From positions 1 through 64,000 of the forward strand of contig JAGLOJ010000082.1 of assembly GCA_023139045.1 (NCBI GenBank): 64,000 nt of DNA, in the 5' to 3' direction. A program made the position numbers and the translations under genes. This stretch comes from Candidatus Sabulitectum sp. Lineage in GTDB: Bacteria; Fermentibacterota; Fermentibacteria; Fermentibacterales; JCC-6. Within the stretch, counting starts at the first letter, position 1. Each line of letters opens with the position of its first letter. This document shows, piece after piece, positions 54,448 through 63,719 of the stretch. The notes under the pieces were generated by a model, which saw nothing but the letters and a program-made list of their open reading frames with translations, searched no databases and was not told the DNA's origin.

Positions 54448-56068
54448 TACGAACCAATACATGGTTATCAGTGGAAGGCGCCGTACCTGGCTTCAGGTGG
54501 GGCGCCTTTCCGTTCTGGGAATTCTTACCCTCTCTGGAATCTTCGCAATGAATCAGGGCGATCTGACCGTTGTGTATATTGTTGTGGCTGCCACAGCGCT
54601 TCTTACTGCGCTGATTACAGCAATGATTATGAAGCGGAATCCCGGAAGCAGTAAACCCTACTGGTTCCTGCTTTTTGTTGATTCACTTCTTCTTAGTACA
54701 ATAATTTATGTCAGCGGTGGAGTAGACGGACCATTCACTCCGTTTCTTGTTGTGCATGTTCTTGCCTACGGTTTCTATCTGGGTGTCTCAGGCGGGCTCT
54801 CTGCTGCTGCTGCCAATGTTCTTCTGGCAACCGGTTTCTCCATCATTGCCCTCAATGTACCGGGACCCAAGACAACCCTCAGCCCCCTTCTGGCAACACT
54901 GATTCAGACCGGGCAGCTGAAGCTTTCAACAACCTACATCGCCCTGAGAATTTTTATCAACGGTCTTCTGCTTGTTGCCTCTGGAATCGCGTCCGGGATG
55001 CTTGCTCAATCAATCTACACAGAGAGCGGCCATCTTCAGAGGGTGCTGAGTAATCTGGCCGAACTCAGAGCAAGAAGCAGGCACATACTTGACAGTCTCC
55101 ATGATGGCGTTGTAGTTGTGGATTCCAGGGGAGATCTTATCAGTATTAATCCGGCAGCAACAGGGCTTCTGGGAACAGATAAACCCATGCATAAATCACC
55201 GCTTGGCGAAATAGTAAGAAGCTTTCTGAAAGACAGAGATTTCCCACCGGGAATTGATATAGTGGTTGAAGAGAAAGTCATCGAATGCAGACTGAGCCAT
55301 TACGGAAACACAGATGGAGCAATTATCATTCTCACAGATACAACTGAACTTCGCAACTACCAGGCTGCACTTGAGGAGCGTGACAAACTGTCTCTAATCG
55401 GCAGGCTCAGTGCCACCATGGCTCATGAGATAAGAAACCCCCTTGCTTCAATGAGTGGTGCTGCCCAGATTCTGGCCACTGGTAAACTTGACGGAGAAAA
55501 AGCAGAGAGAATGGCTTCACTGATCGAGAAGCAATCCGGGCGCGTATCAGAGCTTATCGAGGGCTATCTTTCTCTTTCCCGGAGTACCTCAGACTTCCCA
55601 TTCACGAGAATTGACATAAATGAAGTAGTAATGGACAGTGTTGAAAGCGCCATGCATGGTTTTGCCGGAGGAGTTTCACTGGAGGTTTGCAGGGCAGATG
55701 ATAACCCTGTGGTATCAGGGAACAAAGTAAGACTGAGCCAGGTTCTGCTTAACCTGATGAGAAATTCCGTTGAAGCCCTCAGCAATGTATCAGAGCCTGT
55801 GATATCAATTGAAACCTCCCTTGAAAACAACGGCAAATTTGTGTGTATTACAGTTAAAGATAACGGTCCTGGAATACCTGAGGATTTCGTACAGAAAATA
55901 TGGAAGCCATTCAAAACATCAAGAGAAGAGGGAACCGGGCTGGGGCTGTATGTTGTCAGGAAGATTATAAGTGAGCACAGCGGCACTGTTGAAGCAGAGA
56001 GCACAGTCGGCAGTGGAGCCCTGTTCAGAATAAAGCTTCCCGTGGCAGGAGAGGATATTAATGGATAA
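54440..56068 (+). CDS. pilS: PilS-like sensor histidine kinase
   Basis: The 542-residue kinase has about six N-terminal transmembrane helices (20-210), a PAS domain (about 220-310, ILDSLHDGVVVVDSRGDLISIN), the HisKA phosphoacceptor AHEIRNPLASMSGAAQ, and a HATPase core with N-box LMRNSVEAL, G1 DNGPGIP and G2 EGTGLGLYV. PilS phosphorylates PilR; the signal may be pilin level in the membrane. GTG 54440 overlaps pilC by eight bases; ATG 54461 is an alternative without a ribosome-binding site. Confidence 0.92.
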   Translation: MVNTNQYMVISGRRRTWLQVGRLSVLGILTLSGIFAMNQGDLTVVYIVVAATALLTALITAMIMKRNPGSSKPYWFLLFVDSLLLSTIIYVSGGVDGPFTPFLVVHVLAYGFYLGVSGGLSAAAANVLLATGFSIIALNVPGPKTTLSPLLATLIQTGQLKLSTTYIALRIFINGLLLVASGIASGMLAQSIYTESGHLQRVLSNLAELRARSRHILDSLHDGVVVVDSRGDLISINPAATGLLGTDKPMHKSPLGEIVRSFLKDRDFPPGIDIVVEEKVIECRLSHYGNTDGAIIILTDTTELRNYQAALEERDKLSLIGRLSATMAHEIRNPLASMSGAAQILATGKLDGEKAERMASLIEKQSGRVSELIEGYLSLSRSTSDFPFTRIDINEVVMDSVESAMHGFAGGVSLEVCRADDNPVVSGNKVRLSQVLLNLMRNSVEALSNVSEPVISIETSLENNGKFVCITVKDNGPGIPEDFVQKIWKPFKTSREEGTGLGLYVVRKIISEHSGTVEAESTVGSGALFRIKLPVAGEDING

Positions 56069-57446
56069 GAAGAAGCTTTCAATACTGCTTGTGGATGATG
56101 AAGAGTCCATGGTTGAATGGCTTAGTATTCTGCTGGAGCAGGATGGTTACAAAGTGAACAGCTTTTCTCACCCGGAAGCGGCACTCAAGTGGAGCGAGCA
56201 GAATCAGGTTCATGTGCTGATCTCAGACATAAAGATGCCTGCAATGAGTGGGTTGGAGCTTTTTGCAAAGGTGAGAGAGATCCATCCCCATATGGCTGGA
56301 ATCTTCATGACTGCCTTTTCCAGTGTGGATACAGCAGTAAAAGCTGTAAGACAGGGTGCTTCCGACTACCTTCTAAAACCATTCAAGACCGGGCAGATGC
56401 TGGCTGCAATTGAAAAAGCGGTGCGTGAGAAGAAAATCACAGCCGAGAACAGGGCACTTAAACAGAAACTCAGCAAAGAGTACAACTTCCAGGGAATTAT
56501 CGGGCGTTCACAGCCGATCATCAAGCTTCTTGAAATGGTCAGGAAGGTTGCAGATCAGCCCAGCACTGTTCTCATATCAGGTGAGAGTGGTACCGGTAAG
56601 GAACTCATCGCAAAGGCAATCCACAACAACAGTATCAGAAGAGATGATCCCTTCATTGGAATCAACTGCGGCAGCCTTTCTCCGAACCTTCTGGAGAGCG
56701 AACTGTTCGGCCACAGGAAAGGCTCTTTCACCGGCGCATACAGAGACAAAGAAGGGTTGATGATTGCATCAGGCAGAGGTACACTCTTTCTGGATGAGAT
56801 CGGTGAGTTGAACAAAGATCTCCAGGTGAAACTTCTCAGGGCAATCCAGGAGAGGCAGGTACGTCCTGTTGGAGATACAGCAACCAGACCTTTCAGAGGC
56901 AGGCTGATCTGTGCGTCCAACAGAGACCTCGAGGAAATGGTTCAGGAAGGCACTTTTCGTAATGATCTGTTCTACAGGCTCAATGTTCTTCCACTGCATG
57001 TGCCTCCACTCCGTGAGCGCAGAGAGGATATCCCGCTGCTTGTAAAGCACTTCCTCGAGAATGGAAACTATCCGGGCAAAGAGTTTTCAGTGGAATCTCT
57101 GGAAGTTTTTACTGAATACAACTGGCCGGGTAATGTAAGAGAGCTGCAGAACATCGTTGAAAGAGTCTGCGTTTTGTCCAGTACCAGCACAGTGCAGGTC
57201 GCTGAACTTCCCGGCTGCCTGATGAATAAGGCCGAAAAAGGTATTTCTTCAGTCTACTCTGCCGGGATAGCAGCGCCAGGGCAGGAACCGGTACTTCCCA
57301 CCCTTTCTGAGATTGAAAAAGCATGGACATACTACATTCTTGAAAAAAAGGCCGGTGGAGAGAAAAGAGCCGCTTCAAAAATTCTCGGCATCAATGAGGC
57401 AACTCTTCACCGCCGTTTGCAGAGATACAAAACAGAGGATGAGTGA
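56061..57446 (+). CDS. pilR: PilR-like sigma-54 response regulator
   Basis: This 461-residue activator has a receiver domain (1-120, LLVDDEESM, phosphoacceptor Asp in VLISDIKMPAMSG), a sigma-54 AAA+ domain (about 140-370, Walker A GESGTGKE, the loop GSFTGA, GTLFLDEIGEL) and a Fis-type helix-turn-helix (about 425-455, ASKILGINEATLHRRLQRYK). The usual GAFTGA reads GSFTGA, a tolerated variant. It should activate pilA at the sigma-54 promoter 90 bases downstream. Confidence 0.94.
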   Translation: MDKKKLSILLVDDEESMVEWLSILLEQDGYKVNSFSHPEAALKWSEQNQVHVLISDIKMPAMSGLELFAKVREIHPHMAGIFMTAFSSVDTAVKAVRQGASDYLLKPFKTGQMLAAIEKAVREKKITAENRALKQKLSKEYNFQGIIGRSQPIIKLLEMVRKVADQPSTVLISGESGTGKELIAKAIHNNSIRRDDPFIGINCGSLSPNLLESELFGHRKGSFTGAYRDKEGLMIASGRGTLFLDEIGELNKDLQVKLLRAIQERQVRPVGDTATRPFRGRLICASNRDLEEMVQEGTFRNDLFYRLNVLPLHVPPLRERREDIPLLVKHFLENGNYPGKEFSVESLEVFTEYNWPGNVRELQNIVERVCVLSSTSTVQVAELPGCLMNKAEKGISSVYSAGIAAPGQEPVLPTLSEIEKAWTYYILEKKAGGEKRAASKILGINEATLHRRLQRYKTEDE

Positions 57447-57538
57447 TGACGTCTTGCAGAATGCCACACAATCATCTTTTCTCATGCAGCAGAGCTGGAT
57501 TAGCTGTAACATTGCCAGATAATGATTGAAAAGTATTC

Positions 57539-57554
57539 TGGCATATATTATGCT
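57539..57554 (+). promoter_or_regulatory. Sigma-54 promoter of pilA
   Basis: TGGCATATATTATGCT fits the -24/-12 consensus TGGCAC-N5-TTGC, with GG and GC separated by ten bases as required; the only core difference is A for the first T of TTGC. It lies 50 bases before the pilA ATG and directly after pilR. Confidence 0.75.
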
Positions 57555-57604
57555 TCACTATGGAACATGGATACTCAACCCCATTCTCTTGAAAGGAGAG
57601 AACG

Positions 57605-57982
57605 ATGAAAAAAGGTTTCACCCTTATTGAGCTGATGATCGTTGTGGTGATTATCGGCATCCTGGCGGCAATCGCCATACCAAAGTTTACGGATGTTGCC
57701 GATAGCGCCAAAAGAAACGCCTGTCGTGCCAACATGCGTTCACTGGCCACCCAGGAAATGATGTGGATGGCTGACCACCAGACTCAGTACACCGCCTCTC
57801 TTACCGCCCTCGGATTCCCCGGCCTTAGCTGCCCCAGCGGTGGTGCTACTGGCGCTGACTACACTATTTCCTCTGCCAATACCACTGCTGGAGAGATCTC
57901 TTACATAATTACCTGTCCGACAGAACCTTCATCGCATGGTAATATTAACAACGGTATGGCTTCATGGACTGATTCCAACTAG
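57605..57982 (+). CDS. pilA: Type IV major pilin-like protein PilA
   Basis: The 125-residue prepilin begins MKKGFTLIELMIVVVIIGIL. The leader MKKG is cut by prepilin peptidase before Phe; the conserved Glu is at mature position 5, followed by the hydrophobic assembly helix. The globular domain (about 45-125) is small and contains three Cys. AAAGGAGAG precedes the ATG. A strong terminator follows, so pilA is probably expressed alone from its sigma-54 promoter and at high level. No prepilin peptidase gene is in the window. Confidence 0.93.
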   Translation: MKKGFTLIELMIVVVIIGILAAIAIPKFTDVADSAKRNACRANMRSLATQEMMWMADHQTQYTASLTALGFPGLSCPSGGATGADYTISSANTTAGEISYIITCPTEPSSHGNINNGMASWTDSN

Positions 57983-58006
57983 TTTCCGGGAACCATGGTA
58001 TGATGG

Positions 58007-58030
58007 AAGCGAGCCCTTGCGGGCTCGCTT
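58007..58030 (+). terminator. Intrinsic terminator after pilA
   Basis: AAGCGAGCCC-TTGC-GGGCTCGCTT is a perfect 10-bp stem with a four-base loop, followed by CTTGTTTGG, 24 bases after the pilA stop. The rest of 57983-58222 contains no supported gene. Confidence 0.85.
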
Positions 58031-58222
58031 CTTGTTTGGTTCTTTTCAGCTTTCCGCTGTAAAGCAAAAAATGCAAATGCGTATTGCAATGAAAATAGAG
58101 TTGATTATCTTCGCTGTGTTGTTTGATTTCCCTGCGGCTTTGCAGGAATACAGGATAGCTTCGCAATGTCACAACATTCAATATGTAAAATAACACTGCC
58201 AATGAAGGGAGTTGAAAATTTC

Positions 58223-59677
58223 ATGGCGAACACACTGCTTGTAAACCCCCCATATTCCGTCAGTGAACGTTACGGAAACGACATGAAAAAGTTCGGTGCG
58301 GTCAGTGAACCTCTCGGGCTTGCATACCTCGCAGCTGGTCTTGAAGAGCAGGGTTTTAAAGTAGAGATTATTGATGCTCCGGCACAGGGAATCACTTGCA
58401 AAGGTATAGTCGAAGATCACATCAGTAAAGAGACAAATCTTATTGGAATAACATTCCTTACGCCGATGTTCGACGCAGTGAAAAAATTAGCGAATAAAAT
58501 AAAGGAATCCAACCCCGGTGTTAAGATAATCGTAGGGGGTCCTCATCCATCTGCATTGCCGGAAAGAACGCTTGAGGAAATTGCATCAATAGATTTTGTC
58601 TGCATAGGCGAGGGAGAGAGAACGATAGTAGAGGTTGCCGAATACATGGCAGGAAAAAAAGAAATAGAAAATATTAAAGGGCTGGCTTACAGACACAGCA
58701 ATGATATAAGGGTAAATGCAGCCAGACCAATCGAAAAAACGCTCGACTCTTTGCCTGTTCCCGCAAGGCATCTTCTTCCCATGAAACAGTATAACCTTAC
58801 AGCTTCAAGAACCAGGGGTTCCGGGTTCTGTCCAACCATAATACTGGCAAGGGGCTGCCCTTTCAATTGCCAATTTTGTTCTCATCCCTTTGGAAGAACG
58901 TTTCGTCATCATTCCGTAAAACGAATAATTAAAGAAATAAACGAACTCGTTGACAGGTATGACATAAAACAGGTTAATTTCGAAGCGGATACTTTAACAA
59001 TCGATAAAAATTTCGTTCTTGAACTATGCCGTGCAATGATCGATCAGAGAATCGATATCTCCTGGACATGTGAAAGCAGAATGGATACAATCGACGAAGA
59101 AATGTTGCGAATCATGAAAGAAGCCGGCTGCTGGCAAATAAGTTACGGTGTAGAATCCGGTTCTCAGAGACTGTTGGATAGCATAATTAAAGGCGTAACA
59201 AAGGAAGCAATTATCGAGGCTTTCAGAATTACAAAAAAGGTTGGAATATCGATAAGAGGCTTTTTTATGCTTGGATTGCCGACAGAAACAAAATATGAAA
59301 GCCTGCAGACGATTCATTTTGCAAACAAACTGAATCCCTTATGGGCTCAATTCACTGTTACAATTCCATACCCGGGAACTCCAATGTTCGAACAACTTGA
59401 TAAAGAGGGGCAAATACGGCATTACGATTGGACTGATTACAACACATGGGGTGGCTGGGCAGATAAAAAGCTGCCATATATTTCCGCCGGCAGGACAGAG
59501 GAAGAGATAAAGAAACTTCAGAAAAAAGCAATGAGAATGTTTTATATGCGGCCAAAGGCTTTCTTTGAACTGATTAGATCAATATCATCATACCAGGACG
59601 CAAGAAAACTGGTTAACGGGTTTATTGTTCTGATAAAGACAATTTTAGTAAAACCCGGAAAGATTAAACAGGGGTAA
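58223..59677 (+). CDS. B12-binding radical SAM protein
   Basis: This 484-residue enzyme has an N-terminal cobalamin-binding fold (about 1-150, LLVNPPYSVSERYGND to VKIIVGGPHPSALPE), a linker with VCIGEGERTIVEV, and a radical SAM core (about 195-420) with the iron-sulphur motif ARGCPFNCQFC (CxxxCxxC). Such proteins methylate or rearrange lipids, sugars or antibiotics; the substrate is unknown. Codon choice is more AT-rich than in the preceding genes. ATG 58223 is preferred; ATG 58202 is an in-frame alternative. It converges on the GT-C-like gene with a 1-base gap. Confidence 0.85.
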   Translation: MANTLLVNPPYSVSERYGNDMKKFGAVSEPLGLAYLAAGLEEQGFKVEIIDAPAQGITCKGIVEDHISKETNLIGITFLTPMFDAVKKLANKIKESNPGVKIIVGGPHPSALPERTLEEIASIDFVCIGEGERTIVEVAEYMAGKKEIENIKGLAYRHSNDIRVNAARPIEKTLDSLPVPARHLLPMKQYNLTASRTRGSGFCPTIILARGCPFNCQFCSHPFGRTFRHHSVKRIIKEINELVDRYDIKQVNFEADTLTIDKNFVLELCRAMIDQRIDISWTCESRMDTIDEEMLRIMKEAGCWQISYGVESGSQRLLDSIIKGVTKEAIIEAFRITKKVGISIRGFFMLGLPTETKYESLQTIHFANKLNPLWAQFTVTIPYPGTPMFEQLDKEGQIRHYDWTDYNTWGGWADKKLPYISAGRTEEEIKKLQKKAMRMFYMRPKAFFELIRSISSYQDARKLVNGFIVLIKTILVKPGKIKQG

Positions 59678-59678
59678 C

Positions 59679-61556
59679 TCAATTACCGTCAGGATTGTAC
59701 CGGCAGATTACAAACTCCTGAATAATGTGAACCGGTTCAAGAATCATACCGGTTCCAATATGGTCTAGAAGAACAACGTCATTTTCGAGTTCAAAAGGCA
59801 ATGGATCATTCCTGTAAAAAGTAACATAGTCTACACCGAGATCATCAAGAATAGATATTTCATCTTCAAGAGAATTGTCCAGAAATAAATGCAGAGCCTG
59901 CGGATGATGCCAGGCAACAATCACCTTGTTGTCGGAGAAGTATCTTTTCTCCTGATGAAGAGAGAGAATCGTAGAATTTTCAGGTATCACTTCATTCATC
60001 CAGAGATGTGTAATTACTTCCGGCGATTGAAAATGCAGACCGACAAAGTTGTACCTCCCGGAGTCCCATTTTCCAGTAATAAAAGAATGGGAAACATGAT
60101 ATCTAAGCCTTGCTGGAAAATTCGCACTTGATGAGGCTGCAATAACAAATCCCGGTATAATTATGGAAGCTATCAGGATTGGAGTACAGAATAAAATCGG
60201 ACGCTTTACAAGATTACCTATAAAATAAGCTCCGAGAATACCGATAAAAGGATAAATCTGGATGGTATACTTGGCACCCCACCAGGGTGGCCAGTACAGG
60301 AGTATTGCAAAGACTGAAAAAATCAGAACAGGTAAAGACAGCCAGGCCAGAATGGATTTTTTGAAAACTGCAATAAGTGTTCCAGCAAGGAATAAAAGAA
60401 AGGCTCCTTCAATAATGGCAAAGAATATTGCTATGTTCGTTGGAACGGGCAGAATAGCGAAAGACGAAGCAGCGCCGTCTCTGTCATTTCCTCTGATAAT
60501 TTCTTCGGGGTGCGGCGGCGAGCTGTATTCATCGAACAGAAGAGATTTAACCGGAAAAACAGGGTATGTCGGACTGCCCGTTACTGCCATAGTGCGGATA
60601 CCGAACAAAACAGGCACAGCAGCAAGAGCTATTACAGAGAAAGACAGGGTACGGAAAGAAAATCTACGTCTGGAATAGAAATAGTAGAATGCATAAAGCA
60701 CAAACGGTATAAGAAACAAAGCTGAAGTCAGTTTTGATGTGAAAGCAAGCCCCAGGGCAAAGAACGGTGTGTAGTCGAAGTTCTCATGTTTTCTCAATAG
60801 TCCTCTTGCAATTGAGGTGAAAGCGATAGTAACAAAAAGCATACAGGTAATATCAGTTTTTGCATACGATGCAACAATTGTCAAAATAGAAATGTGGGTA
60901 ATCAGGATAGCTGTAACAAAGAACATTTTTTTCTTTACACCAAGCATATTGAAGCCGATAATGATGGATGCGATCAGCATTGAAAACTGGAAAACCTGTA
61001 AAACCGATAACTGATCCAGCCTGTCGGAAGAAAGAGCAGCAGGAAAGACGCTGATAAGTTCCGCCATGAATGGAAAGCCTGCAAATTCAGTTTCGTCAAG
61101 CCAGTGAATACTGCCTGATGACAACCAGAGATCAGGCCTTACTGCATATATCACCTGCGGGTCATCGAATTGCATATTCGGTATCGATGCGAACATCAAA
61201 CTTGACAAAATAATAAGAATCCATAGTAATCCGAAAACAATCTGAACAGTACCCGGTTTGCGTTGCAGCAGTGGGCTCTCACGAATGGAATGAACCAGAA
61301 CCAGCAGTCCGTAAACAGCTCCGGGAACAAGAAGAACAGATACAAAAGTTCTGGTCATTACTCCGAATAAGGACAGTATTAAAGCTGCTATTGAATAAGA
61401 CAGCATTCCGGGAACGATTGCAGGCATTGATCGGAAATGACTTTGCATGAAAGACAGCTTTGTAACAGGAACTCCCGTACCGTAGAAGGCCAGCCAGGCA
61501 ACAGCTACCCGGAGTATAGTGTACAAAAACGGCCCGGAACCCAACCAGTCTGTCAC
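59679..61556 (-). CDS. Polytopic membrane protein, GT-C glycosyltransferase-like
   Basis: The 625-residue protein has some twelve transmembrane helices and a C-terminal soluble domain (about 500-625, HSFITGKWDSGRYNFVG to VICRYNPDG). The first large loop, SIPNMQFDDPQVIYAVRPDLWLSSG, carries an Asp pair (FDD) at the position of the GT-C catalytic motif. PPWWGAKYTIQIYPF lies in a later loop. Transfer of a sugar from a polyprenyl-phosphate donor is probable, with acceptor unknown. GTG 61556 follows GGAGGTGA from the end of the preceding gene, so the two are translated together. Confidence 0.68.
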   Translation of the reverse strand: MTDWLGSGPFLYTILRVAVAWLAFYGTGVPVTKLSFMQSHFRSMPAIVPGMLSYSIAALILSLFGVMTRTFVSVLLVPGAVYGLLVLVHSIRESPLLQRKPGTVQIVFGLLWILIILSSLMFASIPNMQFDDPQVIYAVRPDLWLSSGSIHWLDETEFAGFPFMAELISVFPAALSSDRLDQLSVLQVFQFSMLIASIIIGFNMLGVKKKMFFVTAILITHISILTIVASYAKTDITCMLFVTIAFTSIARGLLRKHENFDYTPFFALGLAFTSKLTSALFLIPFVLYAFYYFYSRRRFSFRTLSFSVIALAAVPVLFGIRTMAVTGSPTYPVFPVKSLLFDEYSSPPHPEEIIRGNDRDGAASSFAILPVPTNIAIFFAIIEGAFLLFLAGTLIAVFKKSILAWLSLPVLIFSVFAILLYWPPWWGAKYTIQIYPFIGILGAYFIGNLVKRPILFCTPILIASIIIPGFVIAASSSANFPARLRYHVSHSFITGKWDSGRYNFVGLHFQSPEVITHLWMNEVIPENSTILSLHQEKRYFSDNKVIVAWHHPQALHLFLDNSLEDEISILDDLGVDYVTFYRNDPLPFELENDVVLLDHIGTGMILEPVHIIQEFVICRYNPDGN

Positions 61557-61559
61557 GGG

Positions 61560-62501
61560 TCACCTCCAGTCGTTGTTTTTATCAAATGAAATGTCAAAAT
61601 CGACGCAATTCACATCTATAATATATGCCCCGAGAACTGAATCCGGAGCGTTAAGCGAATAAGATCTATCATTTGTGTCCCAGGCTGAAAGCCAGGAAAC
61701 GGGTTCTTCAGTGTACACAGTTAGTTTCTGCCAGCATGATAAAGTCGGCTGGAGATCGTAACCTGCAATAGATTCACCATTCAGGTTATAAAGATCCAGT
61801 GCACAGAGGGAATCAACGGGAAGTGCTGATACCAGTTTTACGATACAGCTGCCTTCTCCGATCACATACGAAACAGTATTTTCTTGAATAAAATCTTGCA
61901 GAGTGAGTTTTATCGAAGCAATTGAACCTGAATCAATACTGATGGAGTAGTTCAGAGAAGCACTTGAGCGGTCTCTGACAGATACATTGTAGGAGCCTGA
62001 ATCAAGCCAGACGTTGATGGCTTCCCCTGGGAAAATAACATCCGGTAAAAGAACCTCGCCTGGAAAGCCCGATGAATCAGAGACGGAGATGGATACCAGT
62101 TGTATTTGGGAGGAGTTAGTTATGGAAAGCCTGTTCGGGCCGTAAACTTTGTTTATGAGTCTGCCGTACTCTCTTCGCATTCTATCAAATTCTATGGTTG
62201 CTGAATCGACTGCCGCAAAGGATACCTCTCTGTAAGATAAATCAGAGGAGGTCAGTCCGATTATCGCAGGATAGAGCATTCCTGGTATGGCCAGCCATAT
62301 TGAACTGTCTTCCGGCAATGGAGAATCAAGCAGGTTTGGTGAAATTTGCATTTCACCGGGCATAACACTGTATACCGCAACCAGATCTCCGGAATCAGCG
62401 GCATTGTGTATCTCAATCAGCGAAACAGAGCCAGGCTGCAAGGAAAAGAAGTTGAAGAAAGAAAGAAGCACGGCCAGTATCGGTATCAGTGTCAGTACCA
62501 T
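61560..62501 (-). CDS. Membrane-anchored exported protein, unknown
   Basis: This 313-residue protein has an N-terminal hydrophobic anchor (TLIPILAVLLSFFNFFSL), then a predicted extracytoplasmic region rich in beta strands, Ser and Asp (for example VSLIEIHNAADSGDLVAVYS and INVWLDSGSYNVSVRD). No family is recognised. It lies directly upstream of the GT-C-like gene, whose ribosome-binding site is inside its last codons. A role with that membrane protein in assembling or presenting a surface molecule is inferred from the link. Confidence 0.6.
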   Translation of the reverse strand: MVLTLIPILAVLLSFFNFFSLQPGSVSLIEIHNAADSGDLVAVYSVMPGEMQISPNLLDSPLPEDSSIWLAIPGMLYPAIIGLTSSDLSYREVSFAAVDSATIEFDRMRREYGRLINKVYGPNRLSITNSSQIQLVSISVSDSSGFPGEVLLPDVIFPGEAINVWLDSGSYNVSVRDRSSASLNYSISIDSGSIASIKLTLQDFIQENTVSYVIGEGSCIVKLVSALPVDSLCALDLYNLNGESIAGYDLQPTLSCWQKLTVYTEEPVSWLSAWDTNDRSYSLNAPDSVLGAYIIDVNCVDFDISFDKNNDWR

Positions 62502-62703
62502 GACCCTCCCAATATTTGATCCGAATTTCGAGTTAGATATGGCCGGTAAAACATAACACTTAAGGCTGGTACCCTGCCAAGCAATGGTCGTCGTACTCTG
62601 CCTGCGCTCCTGAGCTCCGGCGGCAATTACACAGCGGTGCTATGCGTATTATGCACCAGTGCTGTCAGGCTGTGTGATTTAAGAGATATTTTCTCAGGCA
62701 TAC
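62502..62703. other. Intergenic region, unassigned
   Basis: About 200 bases between the exported unknown and the methyltransferase, both on the minus strand. It is somewhat more GC-rich (CTGCGCTCCTGAGCTCCGGC) than the flanking genes. I see no tRNA, terminator or supported frame. It should contain the promoter of the 61560/59679 pair, which I could not place. Confidence 0.4.
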
Positions 62704-63528
62704 TTACTGAACATCCTCCTGGTAATACCAGCAGCCATCAATCTCTTTGATTGTACAAGTGGAACTGGCAAAATTCTGATGGAATAATTGAAGCAGTTGA
62801 TACTTGAACGGGAAAAAGTTGACATGCAGACTAAAGGTGTACCGATATGGTCTTTCCTTTGGCACAACTACAATCAGTCGCTTCCCGGCGACCCTTTTGA
62901 GTTCCTTCACAGCCCTGGATACATCACGGATGTGTTCAAGGGTATGAGTGCAGGTTACCGTGTCGAATTCACCGTCTCCAAAAGGAAGATTCTCGATGCT
63001 CGCCTTCCTGAAATCGATTTGAGGCAGGTTGTTTACTGTTTTCGGGTCGATAAGTATGTCGCATGCGGTGACACTGCACTTTTTACTCAGTCGTTTCGCC
63101 AGTACGCCTTTACCGCATCCAACATCGAGGAGAGATTCTCCTGAAATATTTGTATCAATTTCCCGGATCATCGATCTGCCCAGATCTGTATCGTTTTCCT
63201 GAATTTGAACTGAGCCTGTCTGTGAATAGATATCTGAAATAGACTCATCTGATATTGAAGCAACTTGCTCTTTAAAATTGAAGAAATAGTGAGCTTTACT
63301 GCCAAATGCAACTTTGAACGGCAGCCACATGAAAAATTTGCTATCCCGCAGTATTGGTGGTAAACACTCATCCAGTGCAAACTTGATTATTCTTTCCATT
63401 GAATTGTTCAAATTCATATCATGTTCCTTAAAGCTGTACCTGAGTTCAGGATGATAGTTCACATCAATTCTCGCAAGGCCGGTTTCAGTTACAGGAAGCA
63501 CGATACTTACCACCTGACTTTCAGTCAA
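62704..63528 (-). CDS. SAM-dependent methyltransferase, class I
   Basis: The 274-residue protein has a Methyltransf_11-type domain at about 125-235: motif I LLDVGCGKGVLAKRLS, the Asp after strand 2 in VTACDI, ASIENLPFGDGEFDTVTCTHTLEHI (motifs II-III) and VAGKRLIVVVPKE. An N-terminal extension of 110 residues has no recognised fold. The enzyme probably methylates a glycan, lipid or quinone intermediate in this region; the substrate is unknown. It is divergent from the partial gene at the window end. Confidence 0.82.
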   Translation of the reverse strand: MTESQVVSIVLPVTETGLARIDVNYHPELRYSFKEHDMNLNNSMERIIKFALDECLPPILRDSKFFMWLPFKVAFGSKAHYFFNFKEQVASISDESISDIYSQTGSVQIQENDTDLGRSMIREIDTNISGESLLDVGCGKGVLAKRLSKKCSVTACDILIDPKTVNNLPQIDFRKASIENLPFGDGEFDTVTCTHTLEHIRDVSRAVKELKRVAGKRLIVVVPKERPYRYTFSLHVNFFPFKYQLLQLFHQNFASSTCTIKEIDGCWYYQEDVQ

Positions 63529-63719
63529 CCTCCTGGAATCTTTGTCTGAACCCTCGGCTGGAAGATATCGTGGAAAAATGGCTTTGCAATCAACATGATT
63601 ATGAGATCACACTCTCAGTGGAAGCAATCTGGAGTTTACGGTGCTATATTTCCTGCTAAGCTGAAATTTGAATATGGGAGCAAAGGAAATAATTCCTGAC
63701 AGGCCTGGGGGAATTACCA

